NCBI RefSeq assembly: GCF_003591655.1
Contig: NZ_QVRA01000008.1
Span: forward strand, 62,001 to 126,000
Source of the DNA: Sphingobium terrigena
GTDB taxonomy: Bacteria; Pseudomonadota; Alphaproteobacteria; Sphingomonadales; Sphingomonadaceae
Length of the DNA: 64,000 bases
Direction: 5' to 3'
The notes beneath the pieces are model-generated. The model searched no databases and was not told where the DNA came from. It was given only the letters and a program-made list of their open reading frames with translations. This document shows, piece after piece, positions 1 through 7,648 of this stretch (within the stretch, counting starts at the first letter, position 1; the number at the start of each line of letters is the position of its first letter). The translations under genes and the position numbers were made by a program.

Positions 1-507
1 GCGGCCAAGAGCATCCCGGTCGTCGGCATCGACAGCCTGTCCTATTTCTGGAGCCAGCGCACGCCAGCGGGCGCGGGGCAGGATCTGCGCCACCTCATTG
101 CGGCCTATAGCGCGCGCTGGCACCGGCCCCGCGTCATGCTGATCGGCTACAGTTTCGGCGCGGATGTGCTGCCCGCGATCGTCGGCACGCTCGACCCGCA
201 GACGCGCGACCATATCGCCAGCCTGTCGCTGCTGGGGCTTGGCCCGACCGCCGATTTTCAGTTCCACCTCGCCTCATGGCTCAACCTCGATTCGGCCCAG
301 GCCCAGCCGACCGTGCCTGCGATCATGCGCCTGCGCGACCTCCCCATCCGCTGCATCCGCGGCACTCTGGAGGAAGAAAGCGCCTGCCCGGCCATTCCGC
401 GCCGCTTCGCAACGCAGATCATCGTGCCGGGCGGCCATCATTTCGGACGCAATGCCGCGCTGCTCGCCACCATCGTCCTGGCCCCGTCAGCGCGACAGAG
501 GGTGTGA
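1..507 (+). CDS. AcvB/VirJ-type alpha/beta hydrolase (lysyl-phosphatidylglycerol hydrolase family), C-terminal part
   Basis: The gene enters from the left edge; 168 residues and a TGA stop are visible. The block GYSFGADVLP (Ser about visible residue 51) is the nucleophile elbow characteristic of the VirJ/AcvB family, and a GGHHFGRN block near the C-terminus would supply the catalytic His. AcvB of Agrobacterium is a periplasmic hydrolase of lysyl-phosphatidylglycerol, so this copy probably acts on aminoacylated lipids in the envelope. The signal peptide and N-terminus lie outside the window, so the domain count cannot be judged. Family assignment is from the motif; the substrate is inferred. 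Confidence 0.75.
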   Translation, partial: AAKSIPVVGIDSLSYFWSQRTPAGAGQDLRHLIAAYSARWHRPRVMLIGYSFGADVLPAIVGTLDPQTRDHIASLSLLGLGPTADFQFHLASWLNLDSAQAQPTVPAIMRLRDLPIRCIRGTLEEESACPAIPRRFATQIIVPGGHHFGRNAALLATIVLAPSARQRV

Positions 508-517
508 CGCGAAAGCC

Positions 518-1333
518 CTATCCCCCCACCGCGTCCGCCCGTGCGACCAGCGCGCGCGCTTCCTCGACATGCATCGCCTCGATCATCCGCCCCTCGAACC
601 GCTCCGCCCCGCCGGTCGCCGCCTCGATCAGCCGCCGCGCGTCGGCCAGCGCCTGCGCGTCCGGTCCGAACACACCGTTTGCCACCGCCACCTGCGCGGG
701 ATGGATCAACGTCTTGCCGTCAAAGCCCAGCGCGTGGCCCGCCGCACATTCCGCTGCCAACCCATCCAGATCATCCAGCCGGTTATAGACCCCGTCGAAC
801 ACCGCGATCCCCGCCGCCCGCGCCGCCAGCAGCACCGCCTGCATCGCATGGCTCAGCCCCTCGCGCCCCGCGCCCGCCGGTATGCCAAGGTCGCGGCGCA
901 GGTCGTTCACGCCCATGAACAGCCCCGCGCACCCCTCGCCCGCCGCGATTCCCGGCGCGGCCAGCACGCCCTTGGCGCTCTCGATCATCGCGATCACCGG
1001 TTTTTGCGCCACGCTGAACACATCGCGCACCTGTTTGGCGCTTTCCACCTTGGGCAGCACGACATAGTCCACCGCCGCCCCCTTCATCGCGACCATCTCG
1101 GCCCCGTGCCAGGGCGTCCCCTCGACATTGATCCGCACGCCGGTCAGCCGCGGCCCGAACCCCTCGGCCAGCGCCGCCACGGCCCCGGCGCGCGCGGCTT
1201 CCTTGGCATCGTCCGGCACCGCATCCTCCAGGTCGAGGATCACCATGTCGCACGGCAGCGTCCGCGCCTTGGCGATGGCGCGCGGGTTGGACGCGGGCAG
1301 GAACAGCAGCGAACGGGCATGGCGCAGCAACAT
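518..1333 (-). CDS. HpcH/HpaI aldolase/citrate lyase family protein (CitE-like CoA-ester lyase)
   Basis: 271 residues, the usual length of stand-alone CitE-like lyases. The N-terminus RSLLFLPASNP and the block VILDLEDAVPDD (acidic Mg2+ ligands, about residues 31-42) are diagnostic of the malyl-CoA/citramalyl-CoA lyase branch; a second conserved acidic segment is around AMIESAKGVL. Members cleave or form 3-hydroxyacyl-CoA thioesters with Mg2+. Which CoA ester is used cannot be read from sequence. The ATG at 1333 has a GAGGAGAG ribosome site seven bases upstream. It converges on the VirJ-like gene with a 10-base gap and is divergent from the SPFH gene. Confidence 0.85.
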   Translation of the reverse strand: MLLRHARSLLFLPASNPRAIAKARTLPCDMVILDLEDAVPDDAKEAARAGAVAALAEGFGPRLTGVRINVEGTPWHGAEMVAMKGAAVDYVVLPKVESAKQVRDVFSVAQKPVIAMIESAKGVLAAPGIAAGEGCAGLFMGVNDLRRDLGIPAGAGREGLSHAMQAVLLAARAAGIAVFDGVYNRLDDLDGLAAECAAGHALGFDGKTLIHPAQVAVANGVFGPDAQALADARRLIEAATGGAERFEGRMIEAMHVEEARALVARADAVGG

Positions 1334-1407
1334 GGGCAGACTCTCCTCGGTTTGACTTTCCCCGTTAACGAATAAGGCGCATAGTCCAAGCCTCTTTCGG
1401 GGAGACC

Positions 1408-2382
1408 ATGATGCTGACGACCTTCGCCCTCACCCTCACCGCGCTCGTCCTCTTCTACCTCGCCGTCAGTGTGAAGGTGGTGCGGCAGGGCTATCAATAT
1501 ACGATCGAACGGTTCGGCCGCTTCACCGAAGTCGCCCGCCCCGGCCTCAATTTCTATCCCGCCTTCTTCTACGCCGTCGGGCGCAAGATCAACATGATGG
1601 AGCAGGTGGTCGACATTCCGGGGCAGGAAATCATCACCAAGGACAATGCCATGGTGTCGGTCGATGGCGTCGTGTTCTTCCAGGTGCTGGACGCGGCCAA
1701 GGCGGCCTATGAAGTCTCCGAACTCTATGTCGCGATCATGCAGCTCGCCACCACCAACCTGCGCACCGTCATGGGATCGATGGACCTCGACGAAACCCTG
1801 TCCAAACGCGACGAGATCAACGCACGGCTGCTCTCGGTGGTCGATCATGCCACCAACGCCTGGGGCATCAAGATCACACGCGTAGAGCTGAAGGACATCC
1901 GCCCGCCCGCCGACATCGTCAACGCCATGGGCCGCCAGATGAAGGCCGAACGCGAAAAGCGCGCCAACATATTGGATGCCGAAGGCGCACGCGCCGCCGA
2001 AATCCTGCGCGCCGAGGGGGAGAAGCAGGGCCAGATCCTGCAAGCCGAAGGCCGCCGCGAAGCCGCCTTCCGCGACGCCGAAGCCCGTGAGCGCGAGGCG
2101 GAGGCCGAAGCCAAGGCGACCCAGATGGTCTCCGACGCGATTTCAGCCGGCAACCCGCAGGCGCTCAATTATTTCATCGCCCAAAAATATACCGAAGCCG
2201 TCAGCCAGTTCGCCACCAGCCCGAACGCCAAGACCATCCTCTTCCCGGTCGAGGCCACCCAGCTGATCGGCACGCTCGGCGGCATCGGCGCGCTGGCGAG
2301 GGAAGCGCTTGGCGGCGACAATGCGCCAACGCCCCCTGCCCCAGCGCCCAGACGCGGCCCCTTCGGCCAGAGCCAAGGGTAA
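1408..2382 (+). CDS. qmcA: SPFH/band-7 membrane protein, QmcA (paraslipin)-like
   Basis: 324 residues. One N-terminal membrane segment (about residues 3-22) is followed by an SPFH domain (YQYTIERFGRF, KDNAMVSVDGVVFF, WGIKITRVELKDI), then a Glu/Arg/Ala-rich coiled coil (about 185-250) and a Pro-rich tail. This is the stomatin/QmcA architecture: oligomeric inner-membrane scaffolds linked to membrane protein quality control. A downstream NfeD-like gene on the same strand is the standard partner of this family. Start codon is either of two adjacent ATGs (1408 or 1411) after a GGGGAGA site. Confidence 0.88.
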   Translation: MMLTTFALTLTALVLFYLAVSVKVVRQGYQYTIERFGRFTEVARPGLNFYPAFFYAVGRKINMMEQVVDIPGQEIITKDNAMVSVDGVVFFQVLDAAKAAYEVSELYVAIMQLATTNLRTVMGSMDLDETLSKRDEINARLLSVVDHATNAWGIKITRVELKDIRPPADIVNAMGRQMKAEREKRANILDAEGARAAEILRAEGEKQGQILQAEGRREAAFRDAEAREREAEAEAKATQMVSDAISAGNPQALNYFIAQKYTEAVSQFATSPNAKTILFPVEATQLIGTLGGIGALAREALGGDNAPTPPAPAPRRGPFGQSQG

Positions 2383-2408
2383 GCGCGATGGGTGCGGCCA
2401 ACGCTCTT

Positions 2409-2512
2409 AGCCCCTCCCCTTTAGGGGAGGGGTCGGGGGTGGGGGCGTGCCCCAGACGCAGTTCTACGACGATAACCCCCACCCCAACCCCTCCCCTGAA
2501 GGAGAGGGGCTT
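2409..2512. repeat. Intergenic inverted repeat, family A (C/G-rich double hairpin)
   Basis: Two arms, each a small hairpin of the type CCCCTCCCC-TTNA-GGGGAGGGG, are joined through a short C/A-rich middle; the second arm is the reverse complement of the first plus the flank CGGGGGTGGGGGCGTGC. The same family recurs at 41597-41700. Lies between qmcA and nfeD. It could act in mRNA processing or partial termination; no protein is encoded in it. Confidence 0.8.
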
Positions 2513-2551
2513 GAAACGTCCTCCCCAACCCAACCCCCGGACCCCCACCCC

Positions 2552-2989
2552 ATGACCCTCTCCACCCTGCTCGAAGATCATTGGGCCTGGCTGGTCCTCG
2601 CCGCCTTGCTGGGGATCGCCGAAGTGATGATCCCCGGCGTGTTCCTGATCTGGATCGCCATCGCCGCCGCCATCACCGGTCTGACCGCGCTGGCGCTGCC
2701 GATCGGCCTGCCCCTGCAACTGCTGATCTTCGCAGGCTTGAGCATCGCCGCCGTCTGGGCCGGTCGCCGCTGGTACACCGACCACCCCGTCGCCTCCACC
2801 GACCCCCTCCTCAACGACCGCACCGCCCGCCTGATCGGCCAGACCGTCACCGTGGTGGAGCCGATTGTGGGCGGCGAAGGCCGCGTCAAAGTCGGCGACA
2901 GCGTCTGGACCGCGGCGGGCGCGGACGCAGCGGTCGGCACACGGGTGCGCGTGATCGCGGCTGAGGGGACGGTGTTGCGGGTGGAGTGA
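2552..2989 (+). CDS. nfeD: NfeD-like C-terminal (OB-fold) domain membrane protein
   Basis: 145 residues from the ATG at 2552; an upstream in-frame start at 2447 would only translate the palindromic repeat, so it is rejected. Two to three hydrophobic segments (about residues 10-65, including LLGIAEVMIPGVFLIWIAI) precede a small beta-rich OB-fold domain (GQTVTVVEPIVGGEGRVKVG to the end). Short NfeD proteins partner SPFH proteins in the inner membrane, and the gene directly follows the SPFH gene here. No clear SD; the repeat lies in the leader. Confidence 0.85.
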   Translation: MTLSTLLEDHWAWLVLAALLGIAEVMIPGVFLIWIAIAAAITGLTALALPIGLPLQLLIFAGLSIAAVWAGRRWYTDHPVASTDPLLNDRTARLIGQTVTVVEPIVGGEGRVKVGDSVWTAAGADAAVGTRVRVIAAEGTVLRVE

Positions 2990-3127
2990 ACAAGAATATT
3001 CGCCCTGAAAAGTCGAATGCGCATCAAGCGATACGCGGGCCAGAGATTACTTTTAAATATGTTGCTCCATCGACTTGCCGAGCCATGATTTTATCGGCAA
3101 TCTGATTGAAACACAGGGGAATAACAG

Positions 3128-4198
3128 ATGGACTTCGCTTCTCGCTTAGCTGAGCTTCAAAAGCGCACAATCGAGCATCGCGAGGTACTACTGACCGAAG
3201 AAGCTGCAAAAACAGCGCTGGTCATGCCCTTCCTCCAATCGCTTGGCTACGACGTCTTTAATCCAAAAGAGGTTGTACCAGAGTTCACAGCTGATGTCGG
3301 AATTAAGAAAGGCGAGAAAGTCGATTATGCCATCTGCCAAGAAGGCAAAGTGAACATTCTCATTGAGTGCAAGCCATCTACCGCCGAGCTAAACGTCAAT
3401 CATGCGTCGCAGCTATTTCGTTACTTCAGCGTCACGGACGCCCGCCTCGCCATCCTGACCAACGGTGTGCATTATCAATTTTTCTCGGACGTCGAGAAGC
3501 CGAACAAGATGGATGAGCGGCCATTTTTTACGTTCAGCATGGAAGCCATCAAGCCTTCTGATATTCGAACGCTAGAAAAATTCGCCAAGGCGGATTTCGA
3601 CATCGAGAAGATCATTCTGGAAGCAGGCCATCTCAAACTTCAATCGCTGCTCCGTAAGGCGATTGAACAAGAATTTGCTGAGCCATCGGATGAATTTGTA
3701 AGGGTTTTCGCTGCACGCGTGGTTGAAGGACGCCTGACGCCAGCAGCGAAGGAAAATATTGCACGGATAATGCCCAACACGATTGCGACGATAATCAGGG
3801 ACAAGGTTAACGAGCGATTGGCTTCGGCATTGAATGCTTCCACGCCCACAATGGCTGAACCCGAAGAGGCTGATCCACCGGCGCCGGATGAAGCGATCCT
3901 CACCACACAAGAAGAGCTGAGTGGCTTTCATATCGTCCAAGCCATAGCCTCACGGCTTGTCGATCCAAAACGCATTGTAATTCGTGACAGCAAATCATAT
4001 TGTGCGATCCTGCTTGATGATAACAATCGCAAAACGATCGCAAGATTGTGGTTCAACTCCCCTACAACGCGCTACTTTGGTACATTTCAGGGGAAGGAAG
4101 AAACTCGGCATCTTGTGCCTGATCTTACCAGTATCTATCAATTCATGGGCGAGATTGAAGCGCGTCTGCGTGAACTTGACGAGACTATTCTCACATAG
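3128..4198 (+). CDS. Orphan HsdR_N-type nuclease-domain protein (type I restriction R-subunit N-terminus-like)
   Basis: 356 residues. Residues 1-150 carry a PD-(D/E)xK-type signature: KGEKVDYAI (Asp66), then ILIECK (Glu80, Lys82), followed by SQLFRYFSVTDARLAILTNG, the usual end of HsdR N-terminal nuclease domains. The remaining half is helical and acidic with no helicase motor, so this is not a full HsdR; no HsdM or HsdS is adjacent. Base composition is clearly lower in GC than its neighbours, suggesting transfer. Likely an endonuclease-fold protein, possibly in defence, but the target is unknown. An AGGGGAATAAC site precedes the ATG. Confidence 0.75.
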   Translation: MDFASRLAELQKRTIEHREVLLTEEAAKTALVMPFLQSLGYDVFNPKEVVPEFTADVGIKKGEKVDYAICQEGKVNILIECKPSTAELNVNHASQLFRYFSVTDARLAILTNGVHYQFFSDVEKPNKMDERPFFTFSMEAIKPSDIRTLEKFAKADFDIEKIILEAGHLKLQSLLRKAIEQEFAEPSDEFVRVFAARVVEGRLTPAAKENIARIMPNTIATIIRDKVNERLASALNASTPTMAEPEEADPPAPDEAILTTQEELSGFHIVQAIASRLVDPKRIVIRDSKSYCAILLDDNNRKTIARLWFNSPTTRYFGTFQGKEETRHLVPDLTSIYQFMGEIEARLRELDETILT

Positions 4199-4227
4199 TT
4201 CAGACATAACCGAACTGTTCGACCATG

Positions 4228-4297
4228 CAGTTCCCCGGCGAAGGCCGGGGTCCAGATCCGACCGTGGGACTGGACCCCGGCCTTCGCCGGGGAACTG
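4228..4297. repeat. Intergenic inverted repeat, family B
   Basis: Long perfect arms: CAGTTCCCCGGCGAAGGCC and its continuation GGGGTCCAG pair with the reverse complement at 4270-4297 around a central loop. Each arm contains its own small CCCGGC-GAAG-GCCGGG hairpin. Located between the convergent nuclease and DUF2442 genes, so it may serve as a bidirectional terminator. Confidence 0.85.
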
Positions 4298-4364
4298 AAT
4301 TTCAAGGCTGCTGTTAGGCGCGGTTTGATGGTCGCTTGCAGAACGGCTCTCTCCGCATCACCCT

Positions 4365-4817
4365 TCAAGCCGCTCGCCCCAACCCCTCGCTCACTTCCCA
4401 CCCCCGACAGGCCAGCAAGATCGCCCTCGGCACCTTCTTCTCGCCATTGGAATAATAGGCTACCATCCGGCGCGACACGCCCAGCGCGTCCGCCGCTTTC
4501 GACAGCGACAGGCCATGGCGCATCCGCCACTCGATGAAGGCGCGCGCATCGCCATGACCGGTGGCCGACAGCGCTTCGAGCCACAGAAAATCCGCCCCTA
4601 TCTCCACGCCGCAGGGCCAGGACAGGCTATGGCCCCAATCGCCGACTTCGACCTGCGCAAAGGCATCAGCCTCGCGCAAGGCCGCAAAGGCGCGATCCCC
4701 CAGAACGGGGCCAAGATCAACGTCAACGGCTATGCCGTCCGACCAGTCCAGATGCAGCGACGCAGCCCCAGTCGCGCGCACGGCGGTGATGGTGCGGCTC
4801 TTGTCGGTGATGGTCAT
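4365..4817 (-). CDS. DUF2442 protein with C-terminal helix-turn-helix
   Basis: 150 residues when started at the ATG at 4817, whose ATGA overlaps the stop of the upstream DUF4160 gene; the longer reading to 4871 is rejected for that reason. The N-terminal half (LHLDWSDGIAVDVDLGPVLG) fits DUF2442; the C-terminal half (MRHGLSLSKAADALGVSRRM) is a clear Xre-like helix-turn-helix. DUF4160/DUF2442 pairs are common mobile two-gene modules and behave like toxin-antitoxin operons in layout; function is not established. The HTH probably autoregulates through the palindrome at 5054-5068. Confidence 0.8.
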   Translation of the reverse strand: MTITDKSRTITAVRATGAASLHLDWSDGIAVDVDLGPVLGDRAFAALREADAFAQVEVGDWGHSLSWPCGVEIGADFLWLEALSATGHGDARAFIEWRMRHGLSLSKAADALGVSRRMVAYYSNGEKKVPRAILLACRGWEVSEGLGRAA

Positions 4818-5041
4818 CCGTTCAACTCCTGCCATGTCTGCATCAGCAACGCCTGATGGGGCCGCGCCCAATCCAGCGCCTCGGCCAAAACCGCCGCTGG
4901 CACCGTGCCGACGATCAGGTCGAAGGACGCGATCGATACCGAGCAGCGAAAGTCCGGGCCTTCGATGTGAAAATGCGGCACGCCATGGTCGCGGCCATAG
5001 ACCGCAATCTTCCAGCGCGAACCGCGAAACATCGTGACCAT
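4814..5041 (-). CDS. DUF4160 domain-containing protein
   Basis: 75 residues from the ATG at 5041 (a TTG at 5059 and an ATG at 5032 are alternatives). The core WKIAVYGRDHGVPHFHIEG is the DUF4160 signature, with the conserved HFHIE block. First gene of a two-gene unit with the DUF2442-HTH gene, coupled by a 4-base ATGA overlap. No obvious Shine-Dalgarno site precedes 5041, so translation may be leaderless. Role unknown; toxin-like behaviour is only an analogy from gene layout. Confidence 0.75.
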   Translation of the reverse strand: MVTMFRGSRWKIAVYGRDHGVPHFHIEGPDFRCSVSIASFDLIVGTVPAAVLAEALDWARPHQALLMQTWQELNG

Positions 5042-5053
5042 AGGTCCATGGTA

Positions 5054-5068
5054 GTGCAACTATTGCAC
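5054..5068. promoter_or_regulatory. Perfect palindrome upstream of the DUF4160/DUF2442-HTH pair (candidate operator)
   Basis: GTGCAA-CTA-TTGCAC is a perfect 6-3-6 dyad ending 13 bases before the proposed ATG at 5041. The second gene of the operon encodes a helix-turn-helix, so autoregulation is a reasonable inference. Confidence 0.5.
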
Positions 5069-5116
5069 CATATCAACCCCTGTCCTACAACCCGCCTCCC
5101 ATGCCATGCTCCCCGT

Positions 5117-5578
5117 ATGCCCGACTCTCCCGATCTTCTCCGCTTCACCCCGGTCCCGCTCCAGCGCCGCGCGCGCGGCTGGACGCCTGATGCGCAGGCG
5201 GCATTTATCGCCGCGCTGGCCCAGTGCGGTATCGTCGCGCACGCGGCGCGCAGCGTGGGCTGTTCGCCACGCTCGGCCTATCATCTGCGCGCGCGGCCCG
5301 GCGCGGACAGTTTCGCCGCCGCGTGGGACTGGGCGATCGAAATGGGGCTGGACGCCGCGCGGGATCGCGCCATGGCGCTGATCCATGATGACGCGCCGCG
5401 CCCGCTCTTCCGGCGCGGGCGGGAGGTTGGCTATCGCACCGGGCCGGACCATCGCATCATGTTCGCGGCGCTGCGGTCGCTGGCGGGCGACGTGGAGGGG
5501 CAGCGCGCCCGCATGCCCCATCGCCTGCGGATCGACCAGCGCGAAGCGGCGGAACAGCCACCCAGCCATTTGTTATGA
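5117..5578 (+). CDS. Hypothetical protein with terminase-small-subunit-like helix-turn-helix
   Basis: 153 residues from the ATG at 5117; it opens MPDSPDLLRFTPVPLQRRAR. The segment TPDAQAAFIAALAQCGIVAH followed by AARSVGCSPRSAYHLRAR reads as a homeodomain-like HTH of the type seen in phage terminase small subunits; the rest is Arg/Ala-rich with a conserved-looking RPLFRRGREVGYR block. Proteins of this kind occur as single genes in sphingomonads. It diverges from the DUF4160 operon (75 bases between the two start codons). No partner gene indicates a role; DNA binding is inferred. Confidence 0.6.
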   Translation: MPDSPDLLRFTPVPLQRRARGWTPDAQAAFIAALAQCGIVAHAARSVGCSPRSAYHLRARPGADSFAAAWDWAIEMGLDAARDRAMALIHDDAPRPLFRRGREVGYRTGPDHRIMFAALRSLAGDVEGQRARMPHRLRIDQREAAEQPPSHLL

Positions 5579-5600
5579 TCTGTCGCCAATAGGAAATATC

Positions 5601-5649
5601 ATGTCGCATTTACCGGGAAATATGCGAAGTTAAGCGGCGAATATCCTAT
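5601..5649 (+). repeat. Composite 49-bp element, copy 1 (dyad plus ATnTCCTAT block)
   Basis: A 35-base core (5601-5635) with the dyad TCGCAT-N12-ATGCGA and the tail AGTTAAGC matches the copy at 20257-20291 at 34 of 35 positions. A second block, ATnTCCTAT, follows after exactly 5 unmatched bases in both copies. It ends 14 bases before the DUF885 start codon. A shared promoter/operator is the simplest reading; a Xer-type recombination site is an alternative. Confidence 0.6.
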
Positions 5650-5663
5650 CCCGGAGCATTTGC

Positions 5664-7493
5664 ATGACCGCCACTCGCCGCGATTTCCTTGTCGCCGGTT
5701 CCTCCGCCTTCGCGCTGGCCGCCCTGCCCGCCCGCGCCGCCACCGAAACACCAGACGCCCGCGCCGAAGCGACCCTCGCCACCATGGCCGAAGCGATGCT
5801 GGTCGACGCGCCCGAAAGCGCCAGCGGGCTTGGCATCGACACCGGCCCCCGCGCCACGCTCAAGCATCGGCTCGGCAATAAAAGCCCGGCGGGTCAGGCG
5901 CAGATCGCCGCCCATGTGACCGATCGGCTGAGCAAACTCCGCGCCATCGATCTTGCCCCGCTCTCCCCCGTCACCCGCACCAATGTGGAGGTCACCCGCG
6001 CCGCGCACGAACTGGCGGCGGAAGGGTTCGCCTTCCCCTTTGGCGACATGGCGATGATGAACAGCAACTGGTCCTACCGCAACGCGCCCTATGCCGTCGC
6101 GCAAAACACCGGCAGCTTTGTCGAGACCCCCGATTTCCTCGATAGCAACCACGCCATCGCCACCTCCGCCGATGCCGACGCCTATCTCGATCGCCTCACC
6201 GCCTATGCCGCCAATCTGGCGGGCGAGACGGAGCGGCTGCGCCATGACGCAGACATTGGCGTCTCCGCTCCCGCCTTCCTGCTCGACAAGAGCATCGCCC
6301 AGATGGAGGCGGTGCGCGCCCTGCCGCTCGACCAGTGGGTGCCGGTCGCCTCCATCGCCCGCCGCACTGCGTCCATGCCCGGCGACTATGCGGCGAAGGC
6401 GCTCCAGATCGTCCGCACCAAAGTCGCCCCGGCGCTGGCCGCGCAGGTCGCCTTACTCAAACGCCAGCGCGCCACCGCCACCATGGACGCAGGCGTGTGG
6501 AAGCTGCCGCAGGGCGAGGCCTATTATGCCTGGGCGCTCAAAGCCGGGACGACCACCACCATGACCCCGGACGAAGTGCATAAGCTAGGTCTGGAGCAAC
6601 TCGCGGCGCTCCAGTCCGAAATGGACGGCCTGCTCAAGGGTCTGGGCATGACCCAGGGGACCGTCGGCGAACGCATGACCGCGATGGGCAAAGACCCGCG
6701 CTACCTCTTCCCCAATGACGATAGGGGGCGGGCGCAGATCCTGGCCTATATTGATGGCCGCCTGACCGACATCCGCACCCGCCTGCCCCGCGCCTTCGCC
6801 ACGCTGGTCCCCGCCAAATTGATCGTCAAGCGCGTGCCGGTGGAGATAGAGGCGGGCGCGCCCGGTGCCTATGCCGGGGCCGGCTCCATCGACGGATCGA
6901 TGCCGGGCAATTATTATATCAACCTGCGCGATACCAGCATCTGGCCGCGCTACGGCCTGCCGACGCTCACCTATCATGAAGGCATCCCCGGCCATATCTG
7001 GCAGGGCGAATATACGTATAAGCTGCCGCTGATCCGGTCCCTGCTCGCCTTCAACGCCTATAGCGAGGGCTGGGCGCTTTATGCCGAGCAGCTGGGCGAC
7101 GAGCTGGGTGCCTATGACGGCGATGTCGCGGGAAGGCTGGGCTATCTCCAGTCGATCGCCTATCGCTGCTGCCGTCTGGTGGTGGACACTGGCCTCCACG
7201 CCAAGCGCTGGACGCGGGACCACGCCATCCACTGGTTCGCCACCACCAACGGCTCGACGGTCGAGGATGTGCAGGGCGAGGTGGATCGCTATTGCGCCTG
7301 GCCGGGCCAGGCCTGCGGCTACCAGGTCGGCCATGGCGAAATCAACCGCCTGCGCACCATGGCGAAAGCCACGCTGGGCGACCGCTTCGACTTCCGCCTG
7401 TTCAACGACGCCGTGGTCAAGGGCGGCGGCGTGCCGATGACCGTGCTGGCGGGCCATGTCGAGGCATGGGTCGAGGGGCGGAAGGGCGGTTAA
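5664..7493 (+). CDS. Tat-exported DUF885 family protein (putative metallo-hydrolase)
   Basis: 609 residues. The N-terminus TRRDFLVAGSSAFALAALPA is a twin-arginine signal with a typical AxA cleavage site (PARA), so the protein is exported folded. The C-terminal part carries LTYHEGIPGHIWQG (an H-E-x3-H variant of the zinc motif), AYSEGWALYAEQL (candidate third ligand) and YCAWPGQACGYQVG, all hallmarks of DUF885, which resembles M3/M1-type zinc peptidases in fold. Substrate unknown; a periplasmic peptidase is the usual guess. Single-gene unit preceded by the 49-bp element. Confidence 0.85.
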   Translation: MTATRRDFLVAGSSAFALAALPARAATETPDARAEATLATMAEAMLVDAPESASGLGIDTGPRATLKHRLGNKSPAGQAQIAAHVTDRLSKLRAIDLAPLSPVTRTNVEVTRAAHELAAEGFAFPFGDMAMMNSNWSYRNAPYAVAQNTGSFVETPDFLDSNHAIATSADADAYLDRLTAYAANLAGETERLRHDADIGVSAPAFLLDKSIAQMEAVRALPLDQWVPVASIARRTASMPGDYAAKALQIVRTKVAPALAAQVALLKRQRATATMDAGVWKLPQGEAYYAWALKAGTTTTMTPDEVHKLGLEQLAALQSEMDGLLKGLGMTQGTVGERMTAMGKDPRYLFPNDDRGRAQILAYIDGRLTDIRTRLPRAFATLVPAKLIVKRVPVEIEAGAPGAYAGAGSIDGSMPGNYYINLRDTSIWPRYGLPTLTYHEGIPGHIWQGEYTYKLPLIRSLLAFNAYSEGWALYAEQLGDELGAYDGDVAGRLGYLQSIAYRCCRLVVDTGLHAKRWTRDHAIHWFATTNGSTVEDVQGEVDRYCAWPGQACGYQVGHGEINRLRTMAKATLGDRFDFRLFNDAVVKGGGVPMTVLAGHVEAWVEGRKGG

Positions 7494-7506
7494 AATCTAG
7501 AAACTA

Positions 7507-7574
7507 CGTGCTCCCGCGCAGGCGGGAGTCCAGTCCCGCCGTTTCAACTGGGCTCCCGCCTGTGCGGGAGCACG
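7507..7574. repeat. Intergenic inverted repeat, family C, copy 1
   Basis: Arms CGTGCTCCCGCGCAGGCGGG and, at the right end, CCCGCCTGTGCGGGAGCACG face each other; each arm is itself a CTCCCGC...GCGGGAG hairpin. Related copies are at 27366-27435 and 38139-38214. Sits between convergent genes. Confidence 0.85.
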
Positions 7575-7593
7575 CTGTTTCAACCCCATGACG

Positions 7594-7623
7594 AAAAAAG
7601 GCCGGAGGATCGCTCCCCCGGCC
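7594..7623 (-). terminator. Intrinsic terminator of fpr
   Basis: Read on the minus strand: GGCCGGGGGAGCGATCCTCC, then GGCC and six T. The apex GGA-GCGA-TCC forms a GNRA tetraloop. It follows the fpr stop by about 26 bases. Confidence 0.85.
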
Positions 7624-7648
7624 CTGTCCTACGCTGCTGCGCTATGCT

